Assembly (NCBI GenBank): GCA_965218495.1
Contig: OZ244626.1
Span: 310,001-374,000, forward strand
Reading direction: 5' to 3'
Source of the DNA: G965218495 sp965218495
GTDB taxonomy: Bacteria > Bacteroidota > Rhodothermia > Rhodothermales > Bin80
DNA: 64,000 bases
Part shown: positions 16,790 to 25,103 of the stretch, piece after piece
Layout of the letters: the number at the start of each line of letters is the position of its first letter
Position numbering within the stretch: the stretch's first letter is position 1
Translations under genes and position numbers: made by a program
The notes under the pieces: model-generated
What the model was told of the DNA's origin: nothing
Databases searched by the model: none
Seen by the model: the letters and a program-made list of their open reading frames with translations, nothing else

Positions 16790-19564
16790 ATGGGACGAAG
16801 TAAAGGCGCTGAGGTAATGTCGTTGCAGAACTGGAACGGAGCCCGGTGGTGGAAATGTGATCTTCACACGCATACACCCGCATCCTACGACTACGGCAAG
16901 GGCCCGTGTCAAGCAACACTTCGCCAGTGTACGCCGCGTGATTGGCTACTCGGCTACATGCGCGCGCGTATCGACTGTGTGGCGGTCACGGACCATAACA
17001 GCGGAGCATGGATCGATCGTCTGCAAAACGACCTAAGGCAACTGGAGGGTGAAAGACCTGAAGGTTACCGGCCGCTGCATCTGTTCCCCGGCGTCGAGAT
17101 AACGGTACACGGAGGTGTGCACCTCCTTGCTATCTTTTCAAGCGAAACATCCGGCTTAGACATAGACAATCTGCTCTACTCGGCTGGTTGTACAGGAGAG
17201 AGTAACCAAGTGGCTAGAGAGCCTTTTGAGAGGGTCGTTGAAAAGATTGTGGAAGCGGGTGGCATTGCGATTCCAGCGCACGCTGACAAAAAAAGCGGCC
17301 TCTTGAAGGTGTTCAGTGGCGATACGTTGGAGCAGGCGTTGTGCTGCAATCAGCTATTCGCCATGGAAATCGTGGATCCTGAATTCGAAAAGCCACAGCT
17401 CTACTGCGACAAAAAACTGCATTGGACCGAGATTCTAGGCTCCGACTCCCATCATCCTTCAGGCAAACCGGGAGAATGTTTCCCTGGGAGCCACTTCACC
17501 TGGGTGAAGATGGGCTCACCCAATCTGGATGGACTGCGGCTTGCTCTGCTCGACGGCCACCTCTCGGTGCGCCGTCCAGACAAATATCCCGACACGCCGA
17601 ATCGACACGCCGAATACCTTTTGGAGTCCATCAAGGTATCCCATACTAAATACATGGGCCGGAAAAGCTCATTCGTTACATCACTCAACCCGTGGTTGAA
17701 TGCCATCATCGGCGGACGCGGCACTGGAAAATCGTCCCTTATAGAGTTTCTCAGAATTGCGTTGCGCCGCGAGGATGAGTTGCCAGACGAGTTGAAGCCA
17801 GAGTTTGAGAAATATGCCAATGTCTATCAGACTCGGGACGACAATGGATTGCTAACCGATGAGACGAATATTTGCGTGACCTACTCGAAGAGCGGGTCTG
17901 AATTCCGCATCCAGTGGGACCCGGATGGCAGCTCGAATGCGATCGAACAGAAGACGGAGGACGGAGGGTGGTCGCAGGCGGAGGGCGATGTTATTCACCG
18001 CTTTCCAGTACGGATGTACAGCCAGAAACAGATTTTTCACCTGGCGAAGGCGCCCAGTGCGCTTCTTAGCATCGTGGACGATGCATCAGACGTGGACCGC
18101 CAATCTTGGAGCAGCCGCTGGCGAAAGGAGGAAAGCCGCTTTCTCTCTTTACGGCTGAGGATTCGGGATATAGAAGCTGAGCTGGAGAAAAAGACTCGGC
18201 TAGGGGGTGAACTTGACGACGTGAAACGGAAGCTGACGATCTTCGAGAAGAGTGGTCATGCCAATGTTCTACGATCGTACCAGTATCACCGGAACCAACA
18301 GCGAGTAATCGGGAATTGGCAGGAACAGTGGGCCGATGCGGGCAAACGAGTACGGCAGGCGGGGACAGATTTCGTTCCGGACGCTCTTGAAGTCATCTAT
18401 ATTGATGCCGAGGCGAAAACGGACTCGCCACTTTTGGCAAATGCTAACGCCGCTCGGGAACGCCTTGAAGCCATTCGGAAGCAACTGGAGAAGATCGCAA
18501 TAGAAGCGGACACAATGCTCGCTGAATGGATGGCGACGCTGGATCAATCGGCTTGGAGACAGGCAGCCAATTCGGCTGATTATGCCTATGAGTCTCTGTC
18601 GAAGCAATTGGCAGAGAAAGGGGTCAGTGATCCGAAGGACTATGGCTCACACGTGCAACGCCGACAACTCATTGAGCAGGACTTGGACAAGTTGGAAAGT
18701 CTGGAAAAGGAGGTGAAGAGCTTAAGGGTCCAAGCGGATGACAGCCGCAAGCAGTTACTTAAGATCCGCCAAGAACTGACCGAAACCCGTCGATCGTTCC
18801 TGGAAGGAGTGCTAATGGATAATCCCTACGTGCGTATTCAGGTCGTGCCCTACGGAGAACAAGAGACAGTCGAGACTGAGTTCCGCCGCCTGATCCATAG
18901 GGACGATGAAAGCTTCGAGAAGGACGTTCGATCACTCTTGGATCCGCTCGAAAGTTTGCAGAAAGCGAACAGTAGCCCAACACAAATCGAAAAGGAGTTG
19001 GAAAAAGTAAAGCAAGGGGTCCGTGAGATCGTTGAAGGCTCTCACCGCCCCTTAGATATGCGTTTCAAGTCTCATCTTAGCAAGATGAAACCGGAGGTAT
19101 TCGATCACCTCGACACATGGTTTCCCAAAGATTCCTTGGATGTCCAATACAGTCCGAAAGGTGACGGCAAGAATCTTCGACCTATCAGTGCGGGCTCGCC
19201 GGGTCAGAAGACCGCGGCGCTCTTGGCATTCCTGCTCTCTTACGGTCGTGAACCACTAGTTCTGGATCAGCCGGAAGATGACCTCGACAACCGATTGATC
19301 CACGAGTTGATCGTTAAGCAGATCCGTGAGGAAAAGCAGAAGCGGCAAATTATTGTGGTAACGCACAATCCTAACATTGTGGTCAACGGCGATGCCGAGC
19401 TCGTTGTCGCGCTTGCCGCCAAGAATGGCAGGACACAAAAAGAGTGCGTAGGTAGCCTACAGGAAAGAAAGGTGCGGGAAACCATCTGCACAATTATGGA
19501 GGGAGGTCTGGAAGCATTCAAGGAGCGGTATCACCGCATCACCATGGGAGTATCTGATGTCTGA
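16790..19564 (+). CDS. PHP-domain and SMC-like ATPase protein (TrlF/Ppl type), candidate defence gene
   Basis: The 924-residue product joins an N-terminal PHP phosphoesterase domain to an SMC/RecF-like ABC ATPase. PHP metal motifs: His26/His28 in KCDLHTHTP, AVTDHNSG, GVEITVHGG, IPAHADKKSG and GSDSHHP. The ATPase half has Walker A GGRGTGKSS (308-316), a long charged coiled coil (about 420-760), and Walker B LVLDQPEDDLDN (823-834) with a following HNPN. This layout is annotated as the TrlF family and matches the PHP-ATPase protein reported as an antiphage factor (Ppl). It may start at the ATG at 16817, preceded by GAGG. Its stop overlaps the next gene by 8 nt. The defence role is inferred from architecture and context. 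Confidence 0.85.
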   Translation: MGRSKGAEVMSLQNWNGARWWKCDLHTHTPASYDYGKGPCQATLRQCTPRDWLLGYMRARIDCVAVTDHNSGAWIDRLQNDLRQLEGERPEGYRPLHLFPGVEITVHGGVHLLAIFSSETSGLDIDNLLYSAGCTGESNQVAREPFERVVEKIVEAGGIAIPAHADKKSGLLKVFSGDTLEQALCCNQLFAMEIVDPEFEKPQLYCDKKLHWTEILGSDSHHPSGKPGECFPGSHFTWVKMGSPNLDGLRLALLDGHLSVRRPDKYPDTPNRHAEYLLESIKVSHTKYMGRKSSFVTSLNPWLNAIIGGRGTGKSSLIEFLRIALRREDELPDELKPEFEKYANVYQTRDDNGLLTDETNICVTYSKSGSEFRIQWDPDGSSNAIEQKTEDGGWSQAEGDVIHRFPVRMYSQKQIFHLAKAPSALLSIVDDASDVDRQSWSSRWRKEESRFLSLRLRIRDIEAELEKKTRLGGELDDVKRKLTIFEKSGHANVLRSYQYHRNQQRVIGNWQEQWADAGKRVRQAGTDFVPDALEVIYIDAEAKTDSPLLANANAARERLEAIRKQLEKIAIEADTMLAEWMATLDQSAWRQAANSADYAYESLSKQLAEKGVSDPKDYGSHVQRRQLIEQDLDKLESLEKEVKSLRVQADDSRKQLLKIRQELTETRRSFLEGVLMDNPYVRIQVVPYGEQETVETEFRRLIHRDDESFEKDVRSLLDPLESLQKANSSPTQIEKELEKVKQGVREIVEGSHRPLDMRFKSHLSKMKPEVFDHLDTWFPKDSLDVQYSPKGDGKNLRPISAGSPGQKTAALLAFLLSYGREPLVLDQPEDDLDNRLIHELIVKQIREEKQKRQIIVVTHNPNIVVNGDAELVVALAAKNGRTQKECVGSLQERKVRETICTIMEGGLEAFKERYHRITMGVSDV

Positions 19565-20789
19565 CAGCCCAAAAGAGCTACTCCGCAGGATACAGCTGGG
19601 CGAAGATAGCTCGCTCGAACTCAAGGAAGTCACGTTCAAAGGAGACAATGTATCGGGACCCAGTCGCGATGCGCTGGCTGACGAACTTGCTGCCTTAGCC
19701 AACACGCGCGGCGGTGTTCTCGTGCTAGGCGTCGAGAACACAACGCGGGACATCGTTGGAATCCCGATTAATCGGCTCGACACGGTCGAACAATTCGTAT
19801 TCCAAATCTGCAACGATAGCATCGAACCGCCGCTTCCGTTCCTGTCTTTCCGGACGGAGCTGCCCGATGCGGTCGGGGAATTGCAACCTTTGCTCAAGGT
19901 GGAAGTCCCGCGCGGCCATTTAGTTCACCGGAGTCCAGGGGGTTACTTTTGCCGACAGGGCAGTTCGAAACGCCAGATGACTACTGAGCACCTCCTGCGC
20001 CTCGGGCAGCTGCGGGGACAAGCGCGTCCGTACCGATTCGAGGAGCAACCAGTGCCTGGAACGACTTTCGCCGACCTCGACCCAGATCGACGGCAACGTT
20101 TCTCGACGGCCAGTGCCGACGACCTTGTTACTTTCAAGAAAATGAAACTCGCGACGGAAGACGAGTCAGGCACAACACGCGCGACCGTCGCTGGAATCCT
20201 GATGTGCTCGTCGAGTCCGCAGGACTGGCTCCCCAGTGCATTCATTGAAGCGGTATGCTACCGAGGTGTTCGTCAGGATTCAAACTATCAACTCGATGCG
20301 CAAGCAGTCACCGGACCTGTGGATGAGCAGGTCGCGGCGGCGGTGGTATTTGTTCGGCGGAACATGAAAGTGGCCGCCCGCAAGGCCCCTGGTCGCGAGG
20401 ACATCCCGCAGTTCAGTCTGCGAGCGGTCTTTGAGGCTATCGTGAACGCGGTGGCACACCGTGATTATGCCGTGCATGGGTCGAAGATCCGCCTTTTCCT
20501 TTTCGCGGATCGGCTAGAACTCTACTCGCCTGGTCCGCTGCCGAATTCTGTCACCGTCGACTCACTAGCTCTTCGGCAATCGACCCGCAATGAGTTGCTG
20601 ACGACTCTGTTGGCGAAGTGCCGGGTGGAGGACCCAACAGGTGAATTCGCGCGGCAATTCTTGATGGAGAAGCGAGGGGATGGCGTGCCAATCATATTGA
20701 GCGAGAGTTTCGAGCTATCCGGCCAGCGGCCGAAGTACAGGATAATTGACGATGCGGAGGTACTGCTCACGATTTACGCAGCGGGGTAA
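19557..20789 (+). CDS. AlbA_2 (Schlafen-type) and GHKL-ATPase-like protein, partner of the PHP-ATPase
   Basis: A 410-residue protein with two recognisable parts. Residues 1-120 form an AlbA_2/Schlafen-like domain (SSLELKEVTFKG ... ALADELAALANTRGGVLVLG). Residues about 285-350 form an HATPase_c_4-type segment (AVFEAIVNAVAHRDYAVHGS, then RLELYSPGPLPNSVT and QSTRNELL). Such proteins are often annotated as ATP-binding or transcriptional regulators, and related AlbA_2 proteins occur in defence and toxin contexts. Its start lies 8 nt inside the upstream gene, which indicates translational coupling and probably a shared complex. No DNA-binding HTH is obvious at the C-terminus. It is flanked by insertion-sequence DNA on the far side. 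Confidence 0.82.
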   Translation: MSDSPKELLRRIQLGEDSSLELKEVTFKGDNVSGPSRDALADELAALANTRGGVLVLGVENTTRDIVGIPINRLDTVEQFVFQICNDSIEPPLPFLSFRTELPDAVGELQPLLKVEVPRGHLVHRSPGGYFCRQGSSKRQMTTEHLLRLGQLRGQARPYRFEEQPVPGTTFADLDPDRRQRFSTASADDLVTFKKMKLATEDESGTTRATVAGILMCSSSPQDWLPSAFIEAVCYRGVRQDSNYQLDAQAVTGPVDEQVAAAVVFVRRNMKVAARKAPGREDIPQFSLRAVFEAIVNAVAHRDYAVHGSKIRLFLFADRLELYSPGPLPNSVTVDSLALRQSTRNELLTTLLAKCRVEDPTGEFARQFLMEKRGDGVPIILSESFELSGQRPKYRIIDDAEVLLTIYAAG

Positions 20790-20914
20790 TCGAGATAGGC
20801 GAATACCCTGCGCGTATTCAATGAAGTGGAACTCATGTAATAATGATGTCTCCCTTGAATACTTAGGTCCCTAATCAAACGATCGGCCTTGCGTCAAAGC
20901 TAGTTGGTGATTGA

Positions 20915-20925
20915 CCGAAAACCCT
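20915..20925 (+). repeat. Left inverted repeat of the ISNCY element
   Basis: Reads CCGAAAACCCT and matches the reverse complement of 22685-22695 at 10 of 11 positions. It lies 211 bp beyond the transposase stop, which is appropriate for an element end. Confidence 0.55.
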
Positions 20926-21136
20926 GTTTGCCGGGAGTAGGGCGCGTAGGTGCAGTCGTTTTTTGAGTTCGTTCACGGTCCGCTTCGAGCGTTTCGGCCA
21001 GGCTGGCGTCTCTTGCGCACGTGCACGGGCAGTTTGCGGCTCGACTGGGGTTGTATTCCTATCGGGAGGGCATACGTGTCCCTTGGGGCCTGCGCGGGGC
21101 CTGTGGTTGGGGCCTTTCTGCGAGGTGGTAGCGAGC

Positions 21137-22570
21137 CTACGCCGCGCGCTTTCGCCGACGCCTTATGCGTGCCCGTTCCTGGTCGCGCACCAGGCAGCCC
21201 AGCCGGTGTACGTTGACCGCCAGCACCGACAGGCTCACCATCAGCGCGAAGTTCTCCGGACTCTTCTCCCGCACCAGCGCACCGCCGCGAAGTCCAAAGT
21301 TGGCCAGACACGATTCGACGGCCGGATGCTGCTGCCGCGCTGCCTTGAACGCAGGCGCGCGCTCCCGCGCTCGCTCCACCAGAGAAAGCTTGCCCTTCTT
21401 CGGAAGCGCATTGACCGCCAGCCGCGTATCCAATGCCTCTCGATTCTTCATACTGTGAAAGCCCCGGTCAAAGCTGCACGTATTGAATTCTGGAAAAGCT
21501 GCCTGAACCGCGTCAATGATCGGTACCGCCACCTCTACATCCGACGTGTCCCACAGGATGTGATAAGCCAATATGAACTGGTACTCATCTTCTACCACTG
21601 CAACCGGAAGGCCCAGCTCCGCCAGCACCCCCGCCTTGCCTTTGCTGATCCACCGCGTATGTGGCTTGTGGATGGAGAACACCTTCTCCGCATGCGGAAT
21701 CTTCTCGCCCAACAGGATGCGACGCCTGATCTGATCCACCAAAAGGTCCACGTAGCGCAGGTAATACGTGATCTCCGCTTGTGCCGCCGCCGATTTCTCC
21801 ACCGTGGCCAGGGCATCCAGCAGCGTCTGGGCATGCGCTGTATTCTGTGTGCACCGGCGCAAGTACGCCTTCACTCCCTTCGGATTCTGCCGGTAGCGCG
21901 GGGCCGTCCGCACCCGGCTGAAAGCCTGATATACCTTCCTCGTGCGATCCGCATGCTTGCGCCAGCCCGCAAGACCGAATGCCGCAGCCGCCCGTGCACT
22001 CACACGTATCAGACCCCGAACCGCATCCCAGCACAGGCTCACATCGGTGGGATAGTGCACATGCGTCTTAACCACCCTGGAATCGCAGCGACCGCGTAGC
22101 GCGGCCCCAGACTTTTTGCCAGCCACCTCGTGCCCGGTCCGCACGATCAAATGGATCACCTCCAGGATCAGCTCCGGCGTCAAAAGCTGCACGTTGTCCT
22201 CCAGGCGCTGCCTGCTGTACTTCACCGCATCAAACCCAGCCTCGCCATGCCCCAAGAGCTCCCGCAGCAAAAGATCATTGTTCGCCCGGTACAACAACGC
22301 ATCGTAGTCCAGATCCATGCACTGCTTGACAATGGCAAACACAATGATACGCCATAGGTCCATGCCCGGTCGTCCTACGTCTCTGCGCGTACCCGGCTGA
22401 AAGTGCGTCTTGAGAATCGTGAACAAGGCCGCACGCGATTCCGCCTTGCAGTAGACGCTCTGCAGACCCTTGAGCACCGCACTCATGTCGTCGCGCATTC
22501 TCGGGTCTATGGCAATCTCCTCAATCGGCGTACTGTCGAGTGCACGGCACTCCGGGACAATCTTGCGCAT
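21137..22570 (-). CDS. ISNCY-family DDE transposase
   Basis: The 477-residue product is full length for the ISDol1-like ISNCY group. Candidate DDE residues are in CDSRVVKTHVHYPTD (first Asp, followed by the family's HYPTD signature), SFDRGFHSM (second Asp) and HPAVESCLANFG (Glu). The C-terminus is very basic (RARIRRRRKRAA). The reading frame is intact, so the element may still be active. The start codon at 22570 is followed by MRKIVPECRALD, and no better start is seen. Confidence 0.85.
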   Translation of the reverse strand: MRKIVPECRALDSTPIEEIAIDPRMRDDMSAVLKGLQSVYCKAESRAALFTILKTHFQPGTRRDVGRPGMDLWRIIVFAIVKQCMDLDYDALLYRANNDLLLRELLGHGEAGFDAVKYSRQRLEDNVQLLTPELILEVIHLIVRTGHEVAGKKSGAALRGRCDSRVVKTHVHYPTDVSLCWDAVRGLIRVSARAAAAFGLAGWRKHADRTRKVYQAFSRVRTAPRYRQNPKGVKAYLRRCTQNTAHAQTLLDALATVEKSAAAQAEITYYLRYVDLLVDQIRRRILLGEKIPHAEKVFSIHKPHTRWISKGKAGVLAELGLPVAVVEDEYQFILAYHILWDTSDVEVAVPIIDAVQAAFPEFNTCSFDRGFHSMKNREALDTRLAVNALPKKGKLSLVERARERAPAFKAARQQHPAVESCLANFGLRGGALVREKSPENFALMVSLSVLAVNVHRLGCLVRDQERARIRRRRKRAA

Positions 22571-22684
22571 GGTTTTCTTGGCGAATGTGAGCCGTTTTGT
22601 GCCCGTGAACGCCTAAATCAGCTATGCGTCCCTCAGATTCACCGCCAAGTGGTAGAAATAACTGGTTGTTGTGTAAAGACTTAA

Positions 22685-22695
22685 AGGATTTTCGG
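22685..22695 (-). repeat. Right inverted repeat of the ISNCY element
   Basis: Complement reads CCGAAAATCCT, pairing with 20915-20925 with a single mismatch. It lies about 115 bp upstream of the transposase start. Confidence 0.55.
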
Positions 22696-22702
22696 ACAGG
22701 CA

Positions 22703-23133
22703 CTAGATCACATCGAGGTACGGTCTAGGGCGGGTCGGCTCTCCAGATAAGCGCAATTATGTCGGGAACAGGATTACCCCCGGGTGCTATGACCTACACA
22801 GCCCTCACCCCCGGCCGCGAAGCCTACCTCAAATTGATGAGTCCATGAGGAAGTCAGAACGCCTCTATACTGGCACGAACGAACGTGGAGCGGGGATATA
22901 AGGAATACTCGCTACAGAGTGGCGAGCGAAAGCACAGCTTGTTCCGACTGGCACGGGAGGCGGACCCGGTGCAGGAGCCCTTCTTGACGCAGGAGGACGA
23001 GCCGGAAAAGTTCAACCGCCGGCTGCATACGCTGCCGCCCGGAGTGTAGCAATTGCCATTCTCTCGCGCGGAACGCGCCCGCAGGGGCTACGTATTACAA
23101 TTGCAGTCTATCTATCTCCCTCCTATTCGCGTT
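22703..23133. other. Gene-poor gap with one short unrecognised frame
   Basis: Only one short frame is worth noting, 22885-23049 on the plus strand (GTG start, 54 codons). It is rich in charged residues (VERGYKEYSLQSGERKHSLF ... NRRLHTLPPGV) and could be the tail of a deleted gene. I do not recognise it. The remainder shows no tRNA, no clear terminator and no promoter for the following gene. Confidence 0.35.
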
Positions 23134-24408
23134 ATGAACCCCTCAGGCCTCCTATCCGCCGTTGCACTGAATCTATTGGTCCTAGCCTGTGCATCGGCCC
23201 AAGTCCGATCCGAGGTCATGATCAACGCATCCTTTGACCCTTCCAAGGCCGAGTCCCTTATAGTGAGCGTGCTTGACGCAGATGTCGATATCCAATCCGG
23301 CCTGGAAAGCGACGTAAGTGTCGTGGTGGCCATTTCCGACAAGGATTTAGCCAAGGGCCGCGAATACTTCGAGAAGCGAAATTTTGATGTGCGCATAGAG
23401 GATAATGCCGTACGCATTAGCAGAGAAGTCCTAGAACATCAGTCCCGGAATGACAGGCGCAAAGCGCCCGAAATCAATGTCCACGTCCGCATCCCCGAAT
23501 CTTATAGCGTCAGCGTCCGCACAAGTGACGGCGATGTAGCTGTAAATAGGCTCCGAGGCGACCTTCACATCAAGACATATGATGGGGACATCACGATAGG
23601 CTCCGTGGATGGCAACGAAGTGGAACTGCGCACCTCCGACGGGAACATCGCAATGGAGTCAATGGACGGCGGATCTATACATGCGAAGACCTATGACGGA
23701 GGCATCACGCTCGGCGATGTCAAAAGTTCGCACATCGACGTAAGCACCTCCGACGGGAACATCGCAGTAGAGTCAATGGACGGCGAATCTACGCACGCGA
23801 AGACCTATGACGGGGCCATCACGCTTGGCGACGTCAAAGGTATGCGCATCGACCTACGTTCCTCCGACGGGAACATCGCAGTGGAGTCAATGGACGGCGG
23901 ATCTATACACGCGAAGACCTATGACGGGGCCATCACGCTTGGCGACGTCAAAGGTATGCGCATCGACCTAAGATCCTCCGACGGGAACATCGCAGTGGAG
24001 TCAATGGACGGCGGATCTATAAACGCGAAGACCTATGACGGGGCCATCACGCTTGGCGACGTCAAAGGTCAGCACATCGATCTACGTTCCTCCGACGGGG
24101 ACATCTCCATGAAGCAAGTTGAGGGTAATATCACCGTCTCAGATTATGACGGAGATATCTCTCTTACGCTTGTTAGCCCTGGAACTGTGGACGCCAGTAC
24201 ATCGACTGGCAGCATAGACATCTTGCTGCCTCGAAAACACCCAGCCTTACTACAGTTGTCCGGCACAATCATCGACATCGAATCGGGATTGGGCTTTTCC
24301 GGAAACATCCAGGGCAAGAGCGCTAACGGTCATGTCAATGGTGGCGGCGACCTCATTAAGGCCAGGTCCTACAGCGGCACCGTTAGGCTTCGGGCCTTGC
24401 GTCCATAG
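23134..24408 (+). CDS. Exported DUF4097-type beta-repeat protein
   Basis: From the ATG at 23134 (424 aa) the protein begins with a signal peptide (LLSAVALNLLVLACASAQ; a cysteine near the end also allows lipidation). The body is a right-handed beta-roll of the DUF4097/adhesin-like type, built from strands with S/T-D-G-D/N-I and T-Y-D-G-x-I motifs about every 19 residues. The central part consists of four nearly identical 38-residue units. Cell-surface or periplasmic location is likely; molecular function of the family is unknown. The upstream frame from 23053 has no support. It sits between IS elements, so it may be part of the mobile island. Confidence 0.8.
   Translation: MNPSGLLSAVALNLLVLACASAQVRSEVMINASFDPSKAESLIVSVLDADVDIQSGLESDVSVVVAISDKDLAKGREYFEKRNFDVRIEDNAVRISREVLEHQSRNDRRKAPEINVHVRIPESYSVSVRTSDGDVAVNRLRGDLHIKTYDGDITIGSVDGNEVELRTSDGNIAMESMDGGSIHAKTYDGGITLGDVKSSHIDVSTSDGNIAVESMDGESTHAKTYDGAITLGDVKGMRIDLRSSDGNIAVESMDGGSIHAKTYDGAITLGDVKGMRIDLRSSDGNIAVESMDGGSINAKTYDGAITLGDVKGQHIDLRSSDGDISMKQVEGNITVSDYDGDISLTLVSPGTVDASTSTGSIDILLPRKHPALLQLSGTIIDIESGLGFSGNIQGKSANGHVNGGGDLIKARSYSGTVRLRALRP
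23635..24090 (+). repeat. Four tandem 114-bp repeats inside the DUF4097 gene
   Basis: Units begin at 23635, 23749, 23863 and 23977, each opening with TCCGACGGGAACATCGCA; a further partial unit starts at 24091 with TCCGACGGGGACATC. Each unit encodes 38 residues, that is two turns of the beta-roll. Units 3 and 4 differ at only a few bases, pointing to recent duplication, and the period preserves frame. Confidence 0.95.
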
Positions 24409-24479
24409 CTGCGCACCACAACGCTCCGTCATCTGAGGTTTTTGTACTTCAGTCAAGAATTTCTCCGTTTGCCATTGCT

Positions 24480-24629
24480 CTGTTGACGGTCCTCAAGGAG
24501 CATCGGCTCAGGGGTACCGAGATAGCCTCGGCTCAGTACGCAACCACCTGTATGAGGCTACTGATGATCGCCGCGATCATCCTTTTCAGCACACGGCGGT
24601 CCTGCATGTGGGGCTTGTCGCACAGCTAG
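24480..24629 (+). pseudogene. IS1380-like transposase C-terminal remnant
   Basis: This frame reads LLTVLKEHRLRGTEIASAQY then MRLLMIAAIILFSTRR before a stop at 24627. The pattern L-x-GTELA-x-AQ ... LRLLKIAARV ... RR is the conserved tail of IS1380-family transposases. An adjacent frame just upstream (24450-24480) reads SQEFLRLPLL, similar to the family's NQFRLLL segment, indicating a frameshift. All upstream parts of the transposase are missing. Confidence 0.5.
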
Positions 24630-24781
24630 TAAGAGTTGCGGCGTCACGAGTGATGCACTGGATCTTGCCGCCTGAAGCCCCGGCTCTCCGTCTAATGTTG
24701 GCGGTGCTAGCGGACCAGGACGAGAGGTGGATGACGGGCATGTATTACTTCACCATACATGAATACTACACCACGAAATAA
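24620..24781 (+). pseudogene. IS256-like transposase C-terminal remnant
   Basis: The frame reads ASRVMHWILPPEAPALRLML then AVLADQDERWMTGMYYF before a TAA at 24779. This resembles the C-terminus of IS256-family transposases (TRVV-x-IFPNE-x-S-x-LRLV-x-A-x-L-x-E-x-x-EEW-x-TG-x-RY). A little downstream, ACAGCACAATTGGGACTTGA (24860-24879) resembles the right end of such elements. The rest of the gene is absent. Confidence 0.5.
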
Positions 24782-25103
24782 GAGTTTAATGGTGCTCCGG
24801 GCTCCCTCGGCGGCTCTCGTTCTCCCCACTGCCTACGACACCGCCGGAAGACCCGAGTACAGCACAATTGGGACTTGATTCATCGTAGCGGCCCCGTAAC
24901 ATTGTCTCAGTTCGGCGCAAAGTCTTGCGCAGTGTTGCTGCGATTGCTACGACAGTCAATGGAGCTTGGGCACTAAATTCCGGAAACGCCGTAGCCCAAA
25001 TACCCGTGCAGTCAGTGGCGGACGGACTGGACGGGTCTGCCTGTGGCTCCAGGATCTTGTGCCAGTTGACAGACTCTCGCTTTGGCTTGGTCGGGGTCGC
25101 TGC
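24782..25103. other. Gap with no gene seen
   Basis: Apart from the probable IS256-type end near 24860-24880, nothing coding or structured stands out. The frames open here have no family resemblance, no plausible start context and no good codon pattern. It closes the accessory island before the convergent sugar-transferase gene. Confidence 0.4.

Larger units (their letters stand above)
20915..22695. mobile_element. ISNCY-type insertion sequence, apparently complete
   Basis: The element contains one intact transposase gene on the minus strand and is bounded by short imperfect inverted repeats, CCGAAAACCCT at 20915-20925 and the complement of CCGAAAATCCT at 22685-22695. The true ends may lie a few bases further out (about 20913 and 22702). 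The left non-coding arm is about 220 bp. No target duplication is obvious by eye. It separates the defence-like pair from the DUF4097 gene. Confidence 0.7.

Noticed and set aside
22831..22862. Sequence TTGATGAGTCCATGAGGAAG resembles the core of a hammerhead ribozyme
   Set aside because: The conserved C of CUGAUGA is T and the required CGAAA after stem II is not present (AGTCAGAAC instead); no closing stems I and III are found.
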